A program made the position numbers and the translations under genes. Positions 9,501 through 18,085 of a DNA stretch of 64,000 bases are shown here, in pieces. A model generated the notes under the pieces. The model worked only from the letters and a program-made list of their open reading frames with translations. It was not told the origin of the DNA and searched no databases. The stretch spans positions 4,431,258 to 4,495,257 of the forward strand of contig NZ_OY782578.1 of NCBI RefSeq assembly GCF_963677945.1, written 5' to 3'. The stretch's first letter is position 1. Every line of letters starts with the position of its first letter. Source of the stretch: an uncultured Bacteroides sp. Lineage in GTDB: Bacteria; Bacteroidota; Bacteroidia; Bacteroidales; Bacteroidaceae.

Positions 9501-9524
9501 TTTGCTTCTTTTTTATTTAAAAAA

Positions 9525-10268
9525 CTAATTAATAAATATCATTTTACTACGGCAAACTACCTCGCCGCCATTCTTTTTTATTTCAACGTTATACTCGTTT
9601 TCGTTTATCTTCTGTTTATAGAACGAAAGAGTATCTCCGTAATAACTTTCCGCAACGTATGCAACTTCAAAACGTTTTATCCGTTTCTCTTTATACATTT
9701 CAAGCGGAAAAAGATCGAGAACACGCTCAATATACTTGATACTGTTTACATGTCCGTTAATATCAATATCACTATATTTTGCCTCATAAGTTGTATCGGG
9801 CTCACAATCATCTACTTTAATCCGACTAGGTTTCTCGATGGGACATTCTTTGTCACAAACATAATCAACAATGCTTCCACCGTGAAGAGTGAGCAAGTCG
9901 GCCGGTTTTCGTGTCTGCTGACTAATCATAGCCCATACAGAGCGAGCATAACCAATGGTGCGTCCGTCTTCATCCAGGATCTCAAAATTACGATCTGTAA
10001 AAAGACGATATACATTTTCTACCCATGTACTAATGCTAAACTTCTTATATTGATAAGGCATCTCATCCAATTCAACAGCCAGTCGGGAAAGTACCCATGT
10101 GTAATGAGCTTCATTAAGATTGGCAATGCCAAATCCCCTGTCTGTGGAATGAAATCCTGCACAATTCAGTAAATGATTACCCAATACGCCCATTGTAAGA
10201 TGTCCGGAGAAATCTACATGGAAGGGTTCTGCTACAAAATTATAATTACCTACTTTATTCTGCTCCAT
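9525..10268 (-). CDS. Acyl-ACP thioesterase
   Basis: 247 residues from the ATG at 10268. A longer reading frame would need a TTG at 10289; AAAAGG just upstream of the ATG supports the shorter form. Two hot-dog domains are visible, with the family motif YSDIDINGHVNSIKYIE near residues 168-184, which holds the catalytic Asn-His. It releases fatty acids from acyl carrier protein in the cytoplasm. Its first codons overlap the end of ilvN by 14 bp, so it is translationally coupled inside the branched-chain amino acid operon. Confidence 0.88.
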   Translation of the reverse strand: MEQNKVGNYNFVAEPFHVDFSGHLTMGVLGNHLLNCAGFHSTDRGFGIANLNEAHYTWVLSRLAVELDEMPYQYKKFSISTWVENVYRLFTDRNFEILDEDGRTIGYARSVWAMISQQTRKPADLLTLHGGSIVDYVCDKECPIEKPSRIKVDDCEPDTTYEAKYSDIDINGHVNSIKYIERVLDLFPLEMYKEKRIKRFEVAYVAESYYGDTLSFYKQKINENEYNVEIKKNGGEVVCRSKMIFIN

Positions 10269-10806
10269 TTTTACCTTTTCTACTTTCAACCAAAGCTAAG
10301 AAATTACTCAGACGCTCTACCGGACTTTTCGTAATGGCAATACGTCCCGAACGTACAAACTGCCACAATCCCATAGGCATAAGTTCATCATACAAAGCTT
10401 GCGTTTCTTCCGGATGACCGGTTAGTTCAATAACAGCATAGGTTTGGTTTACTTCAAGAATACGTGCATTATGTTTACGAACAAGTTTCTCTACCTGATT
10501 ACTGCCCAACAAGGACAATGCAGGAACTTTGTAAAGCGCCACTTCCTGAAAGATAATCTGATCGTCAGTATAATAATGCGCTTGCATCACATCAATACGT
10601 TTCTCAATCTGCTTGGTAACCTTTTCTATTGTACTGGCATCCGTATGAACAGTAATAGTATATTTATGAATACCTTCAATAGAAGAGGCTGATACGCTTA
10701 ATGTTTCAATATTCAGCTGTCGGCGTGTAAAAATAGTTGTTACCTGATTCAACAAACCGGCCATATTTTCTGAATAAACGTTGATTGTATATAATTTCTT
10801 ATTCAT
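10255..10806 (-). CDS. ilvN: Acetolactate synthase small (regulatory) subunit
   Basis: 183 residues from the ATG at 10806; upstream in-frame codons would extend into the end of ilvB without family support. The N-terminal ACT domain is clear (YTINVYSENMAGLLNQVTTI, residues about 5-24), and the C-terminal domain contains ILEVNQTYAVIELTG. It binds valine-type effectors and activates the large subunit encoded just upstream. Its start lies 10 bp after the ilvB stop, and its end overlaps the thioesterase gene. Confidence 0.94.
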   Translation of the reverse strand: MNKKLYTINVYSENMAGLLNQVTTIFTRRQLNIETLSVSASSIEGIHKYTITVHTDASTIEKVTKQIEKRIDVMQAHYYTDDQIIFQEVALYKVPALSLLGSNQVEKLVRKHNARILEVNQTYAVIELTGHPEETQALYDELMPMGLWQFVRSGRIAITKSPVERLSNFLALVESRKGKNGAE

Positions 10807-10816
10807 AATATCAGTA

Positions 10817-12514
10817 TTAGTATCCCAACAACATGTTAGTAACCGTTGCACCGGCTGGTGTCATCGGATAAACCATTCCTTTTTCTATCACTCCCACTTC
10901 AAGAAGGTAAGGACCCTCTGTCTGCAACATTTCCTTAATTGCTCCATCTAATTGATCACGCAAATAAACCGATCTTCCCTTTATTCCATAAGCAGAAGCT
11001 ATCTTCATATAATCAGGGTTTCTCATAGGGGTGGAAGAATAACGTTCGTGGAAGAACAGTTCCTGCCATTGGCGCACCATACCCAGGAAGTTATTATTCA
11101 ACAGAATAATCTTCACAGGAGCACCAGTTTCCATAATGGTTCCCAATTCCTGAATAGTCATTTGCAATCCTCCGTCACCGCAGAACAGACAAATTGTTCT
11201 GTCGGGTGCACCAAATGCAGCACCAATAGCAGCCGGAAGCCCGAAGCCCATTGTTCCCAATCCGCCCGATGTTACAACGCTTCTACTCTTTGTGAACTGG
11301 AAATATCTTGCAGCAATCATCTGATTCTGACCTACATCTGTAACCAGCACAGCTTCGTGATTAGTTGCTTTCGATATTTTATCAACAACTTCGCCCATAG
11401 TAATAGGACCTTCAGCAGGGTTCAATTCTCCTTTGATAACAGAATTGTATTCAGTTTCTTCGCTTTCTTTAAAGCTGTCAATCCACTCCTTGTGCTCGTT
11501 CTTTTTCAGTTGTTCTGTTACTGCAGCCAGCGTTGTTTTACAGTCCCCTACTACAGCCACTGTTGCTTTAACGTTCTTATTTATCTCTGCAGGATCAATA
11601 TCAAAATGAATAACTTTTGCCTGTTTAGCATAAGTATGTAAGTCGCCTGTAACGCGGTCGTCAAAACGCATACCGATTGCAATAAGAACATCACATTCAT
11701 TGGTTTTTACATTTGGTCCCAGATTACCATGCATACCCAGCATACCTTTATTCAAAGGATGATTGGTTTGTAATGCCGAAAGTCCCAACAATGTTTTTCC
11801 TGCAGGAATATCTGCTTTTTCAAGGAACTCTAAGAGTTCTTTCTGAGCTCCGCCCAATTCCACGCCCTGACCAACTAAGGCCAATGGTTTCTTTGCAAAA
11901 TTTATAAGCTGAGCTGCCGCGCAAACAGCTTCTTCATCGATATCAACAACAGGTTGATAACTACGAATAAAATCTATTGTATGAGGTACATATTCAATCT
12001 TTGCCAGCTGAGCATTCTTTGCAAAGTCCAGAACCACCGGTCCTGGTCTGCCACTCTTTGCTATATAAAAAGCACGAGCCACTGCCCAGGCTATATCTTC
12101 TCCACGACGGATCTGGTAACTCCACTTTGTTATTGGCTGAGTTAAACTAACCAAGTCGATTTCCTGAAAAGCATCAGTACCCAACAAGGCTGCTCCAACC
12201 TGACCTGCGATAACAACCAACGGTGTACTATCAAGCATAGCATCTCCAATTCCGGTAATGGCATTGGTAGCACCCGGTCCGCTGGTAACAACGCATACCC
12301 CAACTTTTCCGGAGACTCGTGCGTATCCCTGTGCTGCATGAGTTGCACCTTGTTCATGACGAGTCAGAACGTGATTTAATTCTTGTTTATGATCATATAA
12401 GCAATCATAAACAGGCATAATCGCTCCACCGGGATAGCCGAAGATAGTATCTACTCCCTCCTTTATCAAAGAACGGATTAATGCTTCCGAACCGGTAACT
12501 AGTTGTTTATCCAT
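10817..12514 (-). CDS. ilvB: Acetolactate synthase large (catalytic) subunit
   Basis: 565 residues with the three domains of TPP enzymes. The catalytic glutamate lies in RHEQGATHAAQGYAR near residues 53-67. The TPP/Mg motif begins at GDGGLQMTIQELG near residue 450 and ends at the Asn pair of ILLNNNF. It condenses pyruvate with pyruvate or 2-oxobutyrate using TPP and FAD, the committed step of Val/Leu/Ile synthesis. It lies 28 bp after ilvD and 10 bp before ilvN in the same operon. Confidence 0.97.
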   Translation of the reverse strand: MDKQLVTGSEALIRSLIKEGVDTIFGYPGGAIMPVYDCLYDHKQELNHVLTRHEQGATHAAQGYARVSGKVGVCVVTSGPGATNAITGIGDAMLDSTPLVVIAGQVGAALLGTDAFQEIDLVSLTQPITKWSYQIRRGEDIAWAVARAFYIAKSGRPGPVVLDFAKNAQLAKIEYVPHTIDFIRSYQPVVDIDEEAVCAAAQLINFAKKPLALVGQGVELGGAQKELLEFLEKADIPAGKTLLGLSALQTNHPLNKGMLGMHGNLGPNVKTNECDVLIAIGMRFDDRVTGDLHTYAKQAKVIHFDIDPAEINKNVKATVAVVGDCKTTLAAVTEQLKKNEHKEWIDSFKESEETEYNSVIKGELNPAEGPITMGEVVDKISKATNHEAVLVTDVGQNQMIAARYFQFTKSRSVVTSGGLGTMGFGLPAAIGAAFGAPDRTICLFCGDGGLQMTIQELGTIMETGAPVKIILLNNNFLGMVRQWQELFFHERYSSTPMRNPDYMKIASAYGIKGRSVYLRDQLDGAIKEMLQTEGPYLLEVGVIEKGMVYPMTPAGATVTNMLLGY

Positions 12515-12542
12515 ATTTAAATAGCTCGTTGTTTCGTTTTTA

Positions 12543-14375
12543 TTAATCTATTAATCTAACCGCCCCTTTATCTGCCGAGCTTACCATGCTTGCATAAGCT
12601 TTCAAACTCTTAGGAACATTGCGATCTCGCAAAGGAGCGGTAAATGCTTTCTTTCCTCTCTCCATTTCCAGAGAACGGCGAAGATCAAGTTCTTTATCAC
12701 TCAACTTCACATTTATAGTTCTTTCAGGGATATTTATTTCAATAATATCACCATCTTTTATTAATCCGATATTTCCTCCGGCTGCAGCTTCAGGAGATAC
12801 GTGTCCGATACTCAATCCTGATGTACCGCCACTAAAGCGTCCATCGGTAATCAATGCACACTCTTTTCCTAAATGTTTTGATTTGATATAAGATGTAGGA
12901 TATAGCATTTCCTGCATACCCGGACCACCCTTTGGTCCTTCGTAAGTAATGACGACTACATCTCCGGAGACGACTTTACCTTTCAGAATTCCGTCACAGG
13001 CAGCATCCTGAGAATCGAAAACTTTTGCAGGACCGGAGAATTTCCAGATACTTTCGTCCACACCGGCTGTTTTTACAACACATCCGTCCTGAGCAATATT
13101 TCCTTTCAATACAGCAAGACCGCCATCTTTTGTATAAGCGTATTCATAAGAACGAATACAGCCATCTTTTCTATCAGCATCCAGCTCTTTATAATAACAA
13201 CTTTGTGAACCTAAAATCAGATTAAATTTACCTGCCGGAGCACTTTTATATTTATTTATTGCTTCATCACAAACGTTAGGGCTGGTTATGCAATATTTAT
13301 CAATAGCCTCAGCAAGCGTCATTCCATCTACACGTTTCACGTTTGCATCAATTAAGCCTGCAGCTTTCAATTCTGCAAGAATAGAGATGATTCCTCCTGC
13401 ACGGTTCACATCTTGTATGTGATATTTCTGTGTATTCGGAGCAACTTTACAAAGGCAAGGTATTTTACGTGAAAGCGCATCAATGTCGTCCATTGTAAAA
13501 TTAACCTCTGCTTCATGAGCTACAGCCAAAAGGTGAAGGATAGTATTGGTAGAACCACCCATTGCAATGTCCAAAGTCATTGCATTGAGGAAAGCCGAAT
13601 GAGTAGCAATACTTCTTGGAAGAACGCTGTCATCACCATCCTGATAATATTTATATGTATTCTCAACGATCTTTTTTGCGGCATCTTTAAACAGATTCTT
13701 ACGGTTCTCATGTGTTGCAACAATTGTACCGTTTCCTGGCAAAGCCATACCAATTGCTTCATTCAAACAGTTCATTGAATTGGCGGTAAACATACCCGAG
13801 CAGCTACCACATGTAGGACAAGCTGATTTTTCAATCTGAGCTACATCTTCATCGCTTACGTTTTCATCAGCCGACTTAATCATTGCATCAATCAAATCGA
13901 GATGCTGACCATTAAGCTCTCCTGCTTCCATCGGACCTCCTGAAACAAATATTGTAGGAATATTAAGTCGCATAGATGCCATCAACATTCCCGGAGTAAT
14001 CTTATCGCAGTTGCTGATGCAAACCATAGCATCTGCCTTGTGAGCATTCACCATATATTCTACGCTGTCAGCAATAATATCACGTGAAGGCAAAGAATAA
14101 AGCATACCATCATGTCCCATTGCAATTCCATCGTCAATGGCAATAGTATTAAATTCAGCGGCAAAGCAGCCAAGCTTTTCAATCTCAGCCTTTACCAGCT
14201 GACCAATTTCATGTAAATGAACATGCCCTGGCACAAACTGAGTAAATGAATTAACGATTGCTATAATAGGTTTACCCAATTGTTCTCTCTTCATGCCATT
14301 TGCCATCCAAAGAGCTCTCGCTCCTGCCATTCTACGACCCTGCGTACTGAACGAACTACGTAATTGTTTCTCCAT
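12543..14375 (-). CDS. ilvD: Dihydroxy-acid dehydratase
   Basis: 610 residues, normal for the family. The Fe-S cysteines are seen in NCDKITPGM near residues 123-131 and [17 protein letters not shown] near residues 190-206. It dehydrates dihydroxy-acids to the 2-keto acids of Val and Ile in the cytoplasm and requires an iron-sulfur cluster. It is the first structural gene of the leftward ilv operon; a leader peptide and attenuator hairpin lie between it and the promoter. Confidence 0.97.
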   Translation of the reverse strand: MEKQLRSSFSTQGRRMAGARALWMANGMKREQLGKPIIAIVNSFTQFVPGHVHLHEIGQLVKAEIEKLGCFAAEFNTIAIDDGIAMGHDGMLYSLPSRDIIADSVEYMVNAHKADAMVCISNCDKITPGMLMASMRLNIPTIFVSGGPMEAGELNGQHLDLIDAMIKSADENVSDEDVAQIEKSACPTCGSCSGMFTANSMNCLNEAIGMALPGNGTIVATHENRKNLFKDAAKKIVENTYKYYQDGDDSVLPRSIATHSAFLNAMTLDIAMGGSTNTILHLLAVAHEAEVNFTMDDIDALSRKIPCLCKVAPNTQKYHIQDVNRAGGIISILAELKAAGLIDANVKRVDGMTLAEAIDKYCITSPNVCDEAINKYKSAPAGKFNLILGSQSCYYKELDADRKDGCIRSYEYAYTKDGGLAVLKGNIAQDGCVVKTAGVDESIWKFSGPAKVFDSQDAACDGILKGKVVSGDVVVITYEGPKGGPGMQEMLYPTSYIKSKHLGKECALITDGRFSGGTSGLSIGHVSPEAAAGGNIGLIKDGDIIEINIPERTINVKLSDKELDLRRSLEMERGKKAFTAPLRDRNVPKSLKAYASMVSSADKGAVRLID

Positions 14376-14385
14376 TGTTTCTTAA

Positions 14386-14419
14386 ATTAAAAAAGCCTTT
14401 CTCATGACTGAGAAAGGCT
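14386..14419 (-). terminator. Attenuator terminator of the ilv operon
   Basis: On the minus strand AGCCTTTCTCA (14409-14419) pairs with TGAGAAAGGCT (14394-14404) around a 4-nt loop and is followed by a T-run, all before the ilvD start at 14375. A GAGAAAGG segment at the end of the leader peptide gene (about 14455-14464) can pair with the CCTTTCTC arm, giving an antiterminator. This is the arrangement of a ribosome-stalling attenuator. Confidence 0.85.
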
Positions 14420-14460
14420 CTAAATAATATTTTTATAGTACGATTAACTATACACCTTTC

Positions 14461-14535
14461 TCACGCTCTTGATTGGACCACCACGAGGCGAATAATATGC
14501 ACTAGAGACAGATTAATTGATGTAATAATATTCAT
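14461..14535 (-). CDS. ilv leader peptide (24 residues)
   Basis: A short leftward frame from ATG at 14535 to TGA at 14461. Half of its 24 residues are branched-chain: five Ile, three Leu and four Val, with the runs NIITSINLSLV, then HIIRLVVV. Translation of these codons would slow when Ile, Leu or Val-charged tRNA is scarce, freeing the antiterminator and letting RNA polymerase reach ilvD. The peptide itself is not expected to have a function. The composition, the position directly before the attenuator hairpin, and the promoter behind it make the call strong. Confidence 0.88.
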   Translation of the reverse strand: MNIITSINLSLVHIIRLVVVQSRA

Positions 14536-14566
14536 ACTGCTTTTTATTTCTTTTTTAAAGACGCTG

Positions 14567-14597
14567 CAAAGGTACGCTCTTTTTTTAAACCGCCAAA
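14567..14597 (-). promoter_or_regulatory. ilv operon promoter
   Basis: On the minus strand, TTTG (14594-14597), 19 bp, TACCTTTG (14567-14574): a full match to the Bacteroides -33/-7 pattern. Transcription would start near 14560, about 25 nt before the leader peptide. Confidence 0.8.
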
Positions 14598-14884
14598 CAA
14601 ATTGAATAAAAAAAACGCTTAAATATTTGCAATCGTAAGAAATTAGCTCATAATTATCCTATTTTATAACTTTCAACCACTTTTTAGGTTGAAAAGAGAA
14701 AGATTAAGATACATATATAATATGAAATAGTAATTTCGATTATATATTACGATTCTGTTGTTATAGCTTCAGGATTAAAAAGAAAAGAGAATACAGCATT
14801 TTTAAATATAAGTCATAATTTACAAAAAAGGACTTAATAATCTGAAAATAAATTGCAGCACGAAGGTATCGAATAAATATTTCG
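14598..14884. other. AT-rich intergenic region
   Basis: No gene is visible. It holds a small hairpin, TTTCAACC (14671-14678) with GGTTGAAA (14687-14694), and a short inverted TATATAAT/ATTATATA pair about 14716-14750. Neither has an evident role. Confidence 0.5.
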
Positions 14885-14892
14885 TATATTTG
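14885..14892 (+). promoter_or_regulatory. -7 box for the FKBP gene
   Basis: TATATTTG fits the Bacteroides -7 consensus 45 bp before the ATG. No good -33 element stands at the usual spacing. Confidence 0.5.
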
Positions 14893-14937
14893 CACCTTAT
14901 TTAAATAATACAGAATTTATTAATAACAAAAGTATAG

Positions 14938-15537
14938 ATGGAAACAGCACCAAACAAACTCATAGTAGTTTCTTACGAACTGTATGTAACTGAAGATGGA
15001 GAAAGAGATTTAGTAGAAAAAGCAACCCCAGAACAACCTTTCCAGTTTATCTCTGGATTAGGCACTACATTAGATGCCTTCGAGAGCCAACTTACTGGTT
15101 TGGCAATTGGCGATAAGTTTGAATTTACTATCTCAAGCACTGAAGCTTATGGAGAATACAACGAAGAACATGTAATTGATCTCCCTAAAAATATATTTGA
15201 AATTGACGGAAGATTCGACGCAGAACGCATTTTTGCAGGAAACGTTGTTCCTTTAATGGACGCTGACGGAAACAGAATGAATGCTACTGTAGTTGAAGTA
15301 GGCAACAGCAATGTAAAGGTTGATATGAACCACCCATTAGCTGGCGAAGATTTAACTTTCGTAGGCGAAGTTCTAGAATCACGTACTGCAACAAATGAAG
15401 AAATTCAGGGAATGATCAACGTGATGAGCGGTGAAGGTGGTTGTGGTTGTGGATGCGACAGCTGCGGTGACGATTGCGGATGTGATGACAAAGAAGGACA
15501 TGAAGGTAGCTGCGGTAGCGGTTGCGGATGCCACTAA
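14938..15537 (+). CDS. SlyD-like FKBP peptidyl-prolyl isomerase with Cys/His-rich tail
   Basis: 199 residues. The FKBP fold is split by an insert-in-flap domain as in SlyD: LGTTLDAFESQLTGLAIGDKFEF, then MDADGNRMNATV, then VDMNHPLAGEDLTFVGEV. It helps folding by isomerising prolyl bonds in the cytoplasm. The last 35 residues are rich in Cys, Gly and Asp with a final His (GGCGCGCDSCGDDCGCDDKE, then further Cys), a probable metal-binding tail like that of SlyD. A nickel or zinc handling role is inferred. It is followed by its own terminator. Confidence 0.9.
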   Translation: METAPNKLIVVSYELYVTEDGERDLVEKATPEQPFQFISGLGTTLDAFESQLTGLAIGDKFEFTISSTEAYGEYNEEHVIDLPKNIFEIDGRFDAERIFAGNVVPLMDADGNRMNATVVEVGNSNVKVDMNHPLAGEDLTFVGEVLESRTATNEEIQGMINVMSGEGGCGCGCDSCGDDCGCDDKEGHEGSCGSGCGCH

Positions 15538-15556
15538 TCATATATTAAAATAAATA

Positions 15557-15601
15557 ACAGCACACAGATGTTGCTTATATAGCAAATTTTCTGTGTGCTG
15601 T
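15557..15601. terminator. Terminator after the FKBP gene
   Basis: ACAGCACACAGA (15557-15568) pairs with TCTGTGTGCTGT (15590-15601), with a T-run after it. An inner TTGC/GCAA pair extends the hairpin. It can also serve the convergent TlpA-like gene. Confidence 0.85.
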
Positions 15602-15627
15602 TTTTATTTTATATATTCCTTATCTTA

Positions 15628-16200
15628 CTAATTCTCTTTCGATAGTTCTTTCAATCTCTTATTCAAAAGTTTGAATTGCTTTTCATCTCCACCACGAACA
15701 ACATATCTTATTACTCCTGATTTATCTATCAAGATGCTCATCGGAGTATAAGAAATTCCTGTTTTACTTATAAAATTAATAGCATCCGGAATTTGATGAA
15801 ACAACGGATGATTTTTAGCTACTATCTTTTCTATTTGATTTGAATTATTAAAAGTCATTGAAAGGAAATTAACGCCAGCATATTTTTTCGTCAACTCGTT
15901 TAGCTGCGGAATCTCTTTAATACAAGGTTCACAATACACATGCCAGATATTAATCATTGTAACTTTACCCTTTATATTCTGATCCGTCCAAAGTTTACCC
16001 TTGGTATCTGTTAATGTAAATTCAAGGCAAGGCTTATCACAAAGTTTCTCTTGCAGAGCTTTATCATCGGCCTTTTGCTTAGCTTTGGATTCCTTCAGTT
16101 CGCCATTCACCTCAGATACTGAAAGATCATTATTCGTCTGAATACAATATGCAGCAGAAACACTACAAAAAACTATTAGTGCACAAAAAAACTTTTTCAT
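15628..16200 (-). CDS. TlpA-like periplasmic thioredoxin-fold protein
   Basis: 190 residues from the ATG at 16200, which gives a normal signal peptide; an upstream in-frame ATG at 16227 would add nine residues. After a charged linker, the redoxin domain has MINIWHVYCEPCIKEIPQLN, giving a CEPC active site near residue 105, and the cis-proline region SYTPMSILIDK. It probably reduces or shuffles disulfides in the periplasm. It stands alone, so its partner is unknown. Confidence 0.85.
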   Translation of the reverse strand: MKKFFCALIVFCSVSAAYCIQTNNDLSVSEVNGELKESKAKQKADDKALQEKLCDKPCLEFTLTDTKGKLWTDQNIKGKVTMINIWHVYCEPCIKEIPQLNELTKKYAGVNFLSMTFNNSNQIEKIVAKNHPLFHQIPDAINFISKTGISYTPMSILIDKSGVIRYVVRGGDEKQFKLLNKRLKELSKEN

Positions 16201-16344
16201 CAAAAAAATCAAATTAACATTTAGCAATCCACATCAGTATCTAGTTAGTTGAAAATGAATCACTCCACAAAGGTATAAATTGAGGCTATGGATTGCAAAT
16301 GTTGCATAGAAAAATACAGAATATATTCATAAAGATACAGATTT

Positions 16345-16438
16345 TAGCCAAAGCAGGGAAAAATATTTAGCCATATCAGGGAATAAATATAGGCCAAACT
16401 ATTGAATATAAACCTGCCAAATGCGAGAATTGGATAAA
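16345..16438. repeat. 23-bp periodic array with core GCCA (four copies)
   Basis: GCCA starts at 16347, 16370, 16393 and 16416, exactly 23 bp apart. The surrounding consensus is roughly tAGCCAAAgCaGGGAAtAAAT and the copies are imperfect. It lies in the 1.1-kb gene-free stretch between the TlpA-like gene and the ferredoxin-membrane gene. Confidence 0.7.
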
Positions 16439-16520
16439 AGCTAAACGGCAATCCCATACCAAATTTTAGACTTACGTAAGCTACACTGCATTTAAAACTA
16501 ATAGTGAATTACATTGAATC

Positions 16521-16639
16521 ATCTACACCATCTACCACTAAAACGTCTAAAACTACTTTGCAAAAAGGCTTTCAGGTGGTAGCAGATAAAAATATCGGAC
16601 TAATCATCTGCCACTAAACCTTGATCATCTGCTACTAAA
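16521..16639 (+). repeat. Motif array ATCTRCCACTAAA, left copy
   Basis: Two adjacent direct motifs (ATCTAC at 16521 and 16530), then one inverted motif (TGGTAGCAGATA, 16577-16588), then two direct motifs (CATCTGCCACTA at 16605 and CATCTGCTACTA at 16626, 21 bp apart). A diverged copy in the opposite orientation occurs at 18086-18201 with nearly the same motif order and spacing. Confidence 0.75.
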
Positions 16640-16838
16640 TTGAGTTCTTTTCAACATTATGATAAATATTGCTGCAAATCCTTTGGTGAGGAACATTCAG
16701 TTTCTTAAAATTGCGTCCGAGATGAATGGCTTAAACTCCATCTGCAAAATTCACCAAACGCTTTATTGCCTTCCCTTTTATAGCTTATAGATAATAAGTT
16801 TTGCCTTACAAGATAATCAATTTTAAAAAAAGACATAA

Positions 16839-16928
16839 GTAAGCCCTCGAATGAAGTCCCATGGGTTCTCGGCCGGAGACTGGTGGGCACTTATTCGAGG
16901 GCTTATGGGTTCACAGATGCGGGCTTAC
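16839..16928. repeat. GC-rich nested inverted repeat, possible structured RNA or miniature element
   Basis: A perfect 13-bp pair, TAAGCCCTCGAAT (16840-16852) with ATTCGAGGGCTTA (16893-16905), encloses 40 bp containing CCCATGGG and GGCCGGAGAC. A second GGGCTTAC (16921-16928) also matches GTAAGCCC (16839-16846). It is much richer in G+C than its surroundings. A 61-codon reading frame across it (16705-16890, minus) does not look like a real gene. Confidence 0.6.
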
Positions 16929-17002
16929 CAAATTATAAAAGCGAAAACAGATAACTTATTAATCAAGAGGCAATAGTAGTAGTCTATGTTTTTAAAGAGG
17001 AT

Positions 17003-17039
17003 ATCATTAGTGTCTCAATAAAAATGGGACACTAATGAT
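17003..17039. repeat. 15-bp hairpin upstream of the ferredoxin-membrane gene
   Basis: ATCATTAGTGTCTCA (17003-17017) pairs with TGGGACACTAATGAT (17025-17039) with a single wobble position and a 7-nt A-rich loop. No T-run follows. It lies 260 bp before the start at 17300. It could be a transcript end, an operator or a remnant of a mobile element. Confidence 0.55.
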
Positions 17040-17299
17040 GTGATAACTAAAAGCAATCATTTTAACAGAAAAAGAAAACACTTTTTCATTTTTATATTTA
17101 AAATTAAAACAGACTGAAATAAAAAAAATAATTTTAGTTAGATTTTTTTATTTCATTTTATTATCATTACTTTGTTGCTTAATATAGAAAAAAAACAACC
17201 AAAACAAAAAAAAATAAGACCTTATAAAAGCCATAAAAAGCTTGCAAGATTAATGAAAGGCAAATAATAGCGAATAATATTTCATAAAAGTGATATAAG

Positions 17300-18058
17300 A
17301 TGAAAAAAAATCGAATTAGTTCTTTGAGCTTTCTTTCGCGGTTCTTCTTTTTAATGTTAACTCCTGTATTTTTTCAGTACTTTGCCCTCGGATTCATTTG
17401 GCATTCTATTTACTGGGGAGCTGTGACATTGGTTATGATTATATGGGTAACATTCCTGCTGCTGACACCTATATTCGGGCGCATTGGATGCGGATGGTTT
17501 TGCTTTATGGGAACAGCATACGACTGTGTTCGCCATGCAAGAAAGCCAAAAGCAGAATACCGTAAGACAATAACATGGCTTCGTGTGCTTATGCTGACTA
17601 TATTCTTCACCTCTGCTTTTGCATTCTTTTACCTGAACATACAGCGCGGAATAATTAACGGATTCCATTTCAATACATTCAGACTAGAAGCCAGTTTTAA
17701 CAGACATTACTGTTTGGTATGGTGCGTGGATGTTGGAATGGCAAGTCTGACAGCACTTTTTACAAATAAGCGGTGGGGATGCCGTAATATATGTATATTC
17801 GGATTACCAGCCTCATATCTCGCAAAATATTCAAGACTTGTTCCTATAGTCGATACAGAAAAATGCGTAAACTGCGGATTGTGCGAGGCTGATTGCAGAA
17901 CGGGGGTGCACCTCCTGAAGTATATCAATGAAAACAAGGGGCTCATTGCAGACTCTGAGTGCGTGATGTGCGGAAGTTGCTCTGTTGTTTGCAAGAAAGA
18001 TGCAATAAAATATCAGTTTGTATGGAACAGGAGAAAATTTCTGAACAGAAAAAGTTAA
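17300..18058 (+). CDS. NapH/CcoG-like membrane ferredoxin
   Basis: 252 residues. Four hydrophobic segments in the first 165 residues, with the family motif GRIGCGWFCFMGTAYD near residues 55-70 that provides two membrane-edge cysteines. The C-terminus has two ferredoxin clusters: CVNCGLCEADC near residues 190-200 and CVMCGSCSVVC near residues 221-231. Proteins of this type pass electrons across the inner membrane in nitrate, nitrous-oxide or cytochrome-oxidase systems. No such partner lies nearby, so its redox partner is unknown. It stands alone between two inverted repeat elements. Confidence 0.83.
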   Translation: MKKNRISSLSFLSRFFFLMLTPVFFQYFALGFIWHSIYWGAVTLVMIIWVTFLLLTPIFGRIGCGWFCFMGTAYDCVRHARKPKAEYRKTITWLRVLMLTIFFTSAFAFFYLNIQRGIINGFHFNTFRLEASFNRHYCLVWCVDVGMASLTALFTNKRWGCRNICIFGLPASYLAKYSRLVPIVDTEKCVNCGLCEADCRTGVHLLKYINENKGLIADSECVMCGSCSVVCKKDAIKYQFVWNRRKFLNRKS

Positions 18059-18085
18059 AAGAAATTAGTCCTTACAGCCGCAAAC

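Noticed and set aside
9492-11641. Long reading frames on the plus strand opposite ilvN, ilvB and the thioesterase
   Set aside because: They are antisense shadows of well-supported genes and have no sensible protein features.
16345-16438. CRISPR array
   Set aside because: Repeats are short, imperfect and the 23-bp period leaves no room for spacers; no cas genes are present.
16705-16890. 61-codon minus-strand reading frame
   Set aside because: It crosses the nested inverted repeat, has no family look or promoter, and its composition follows the repeat.
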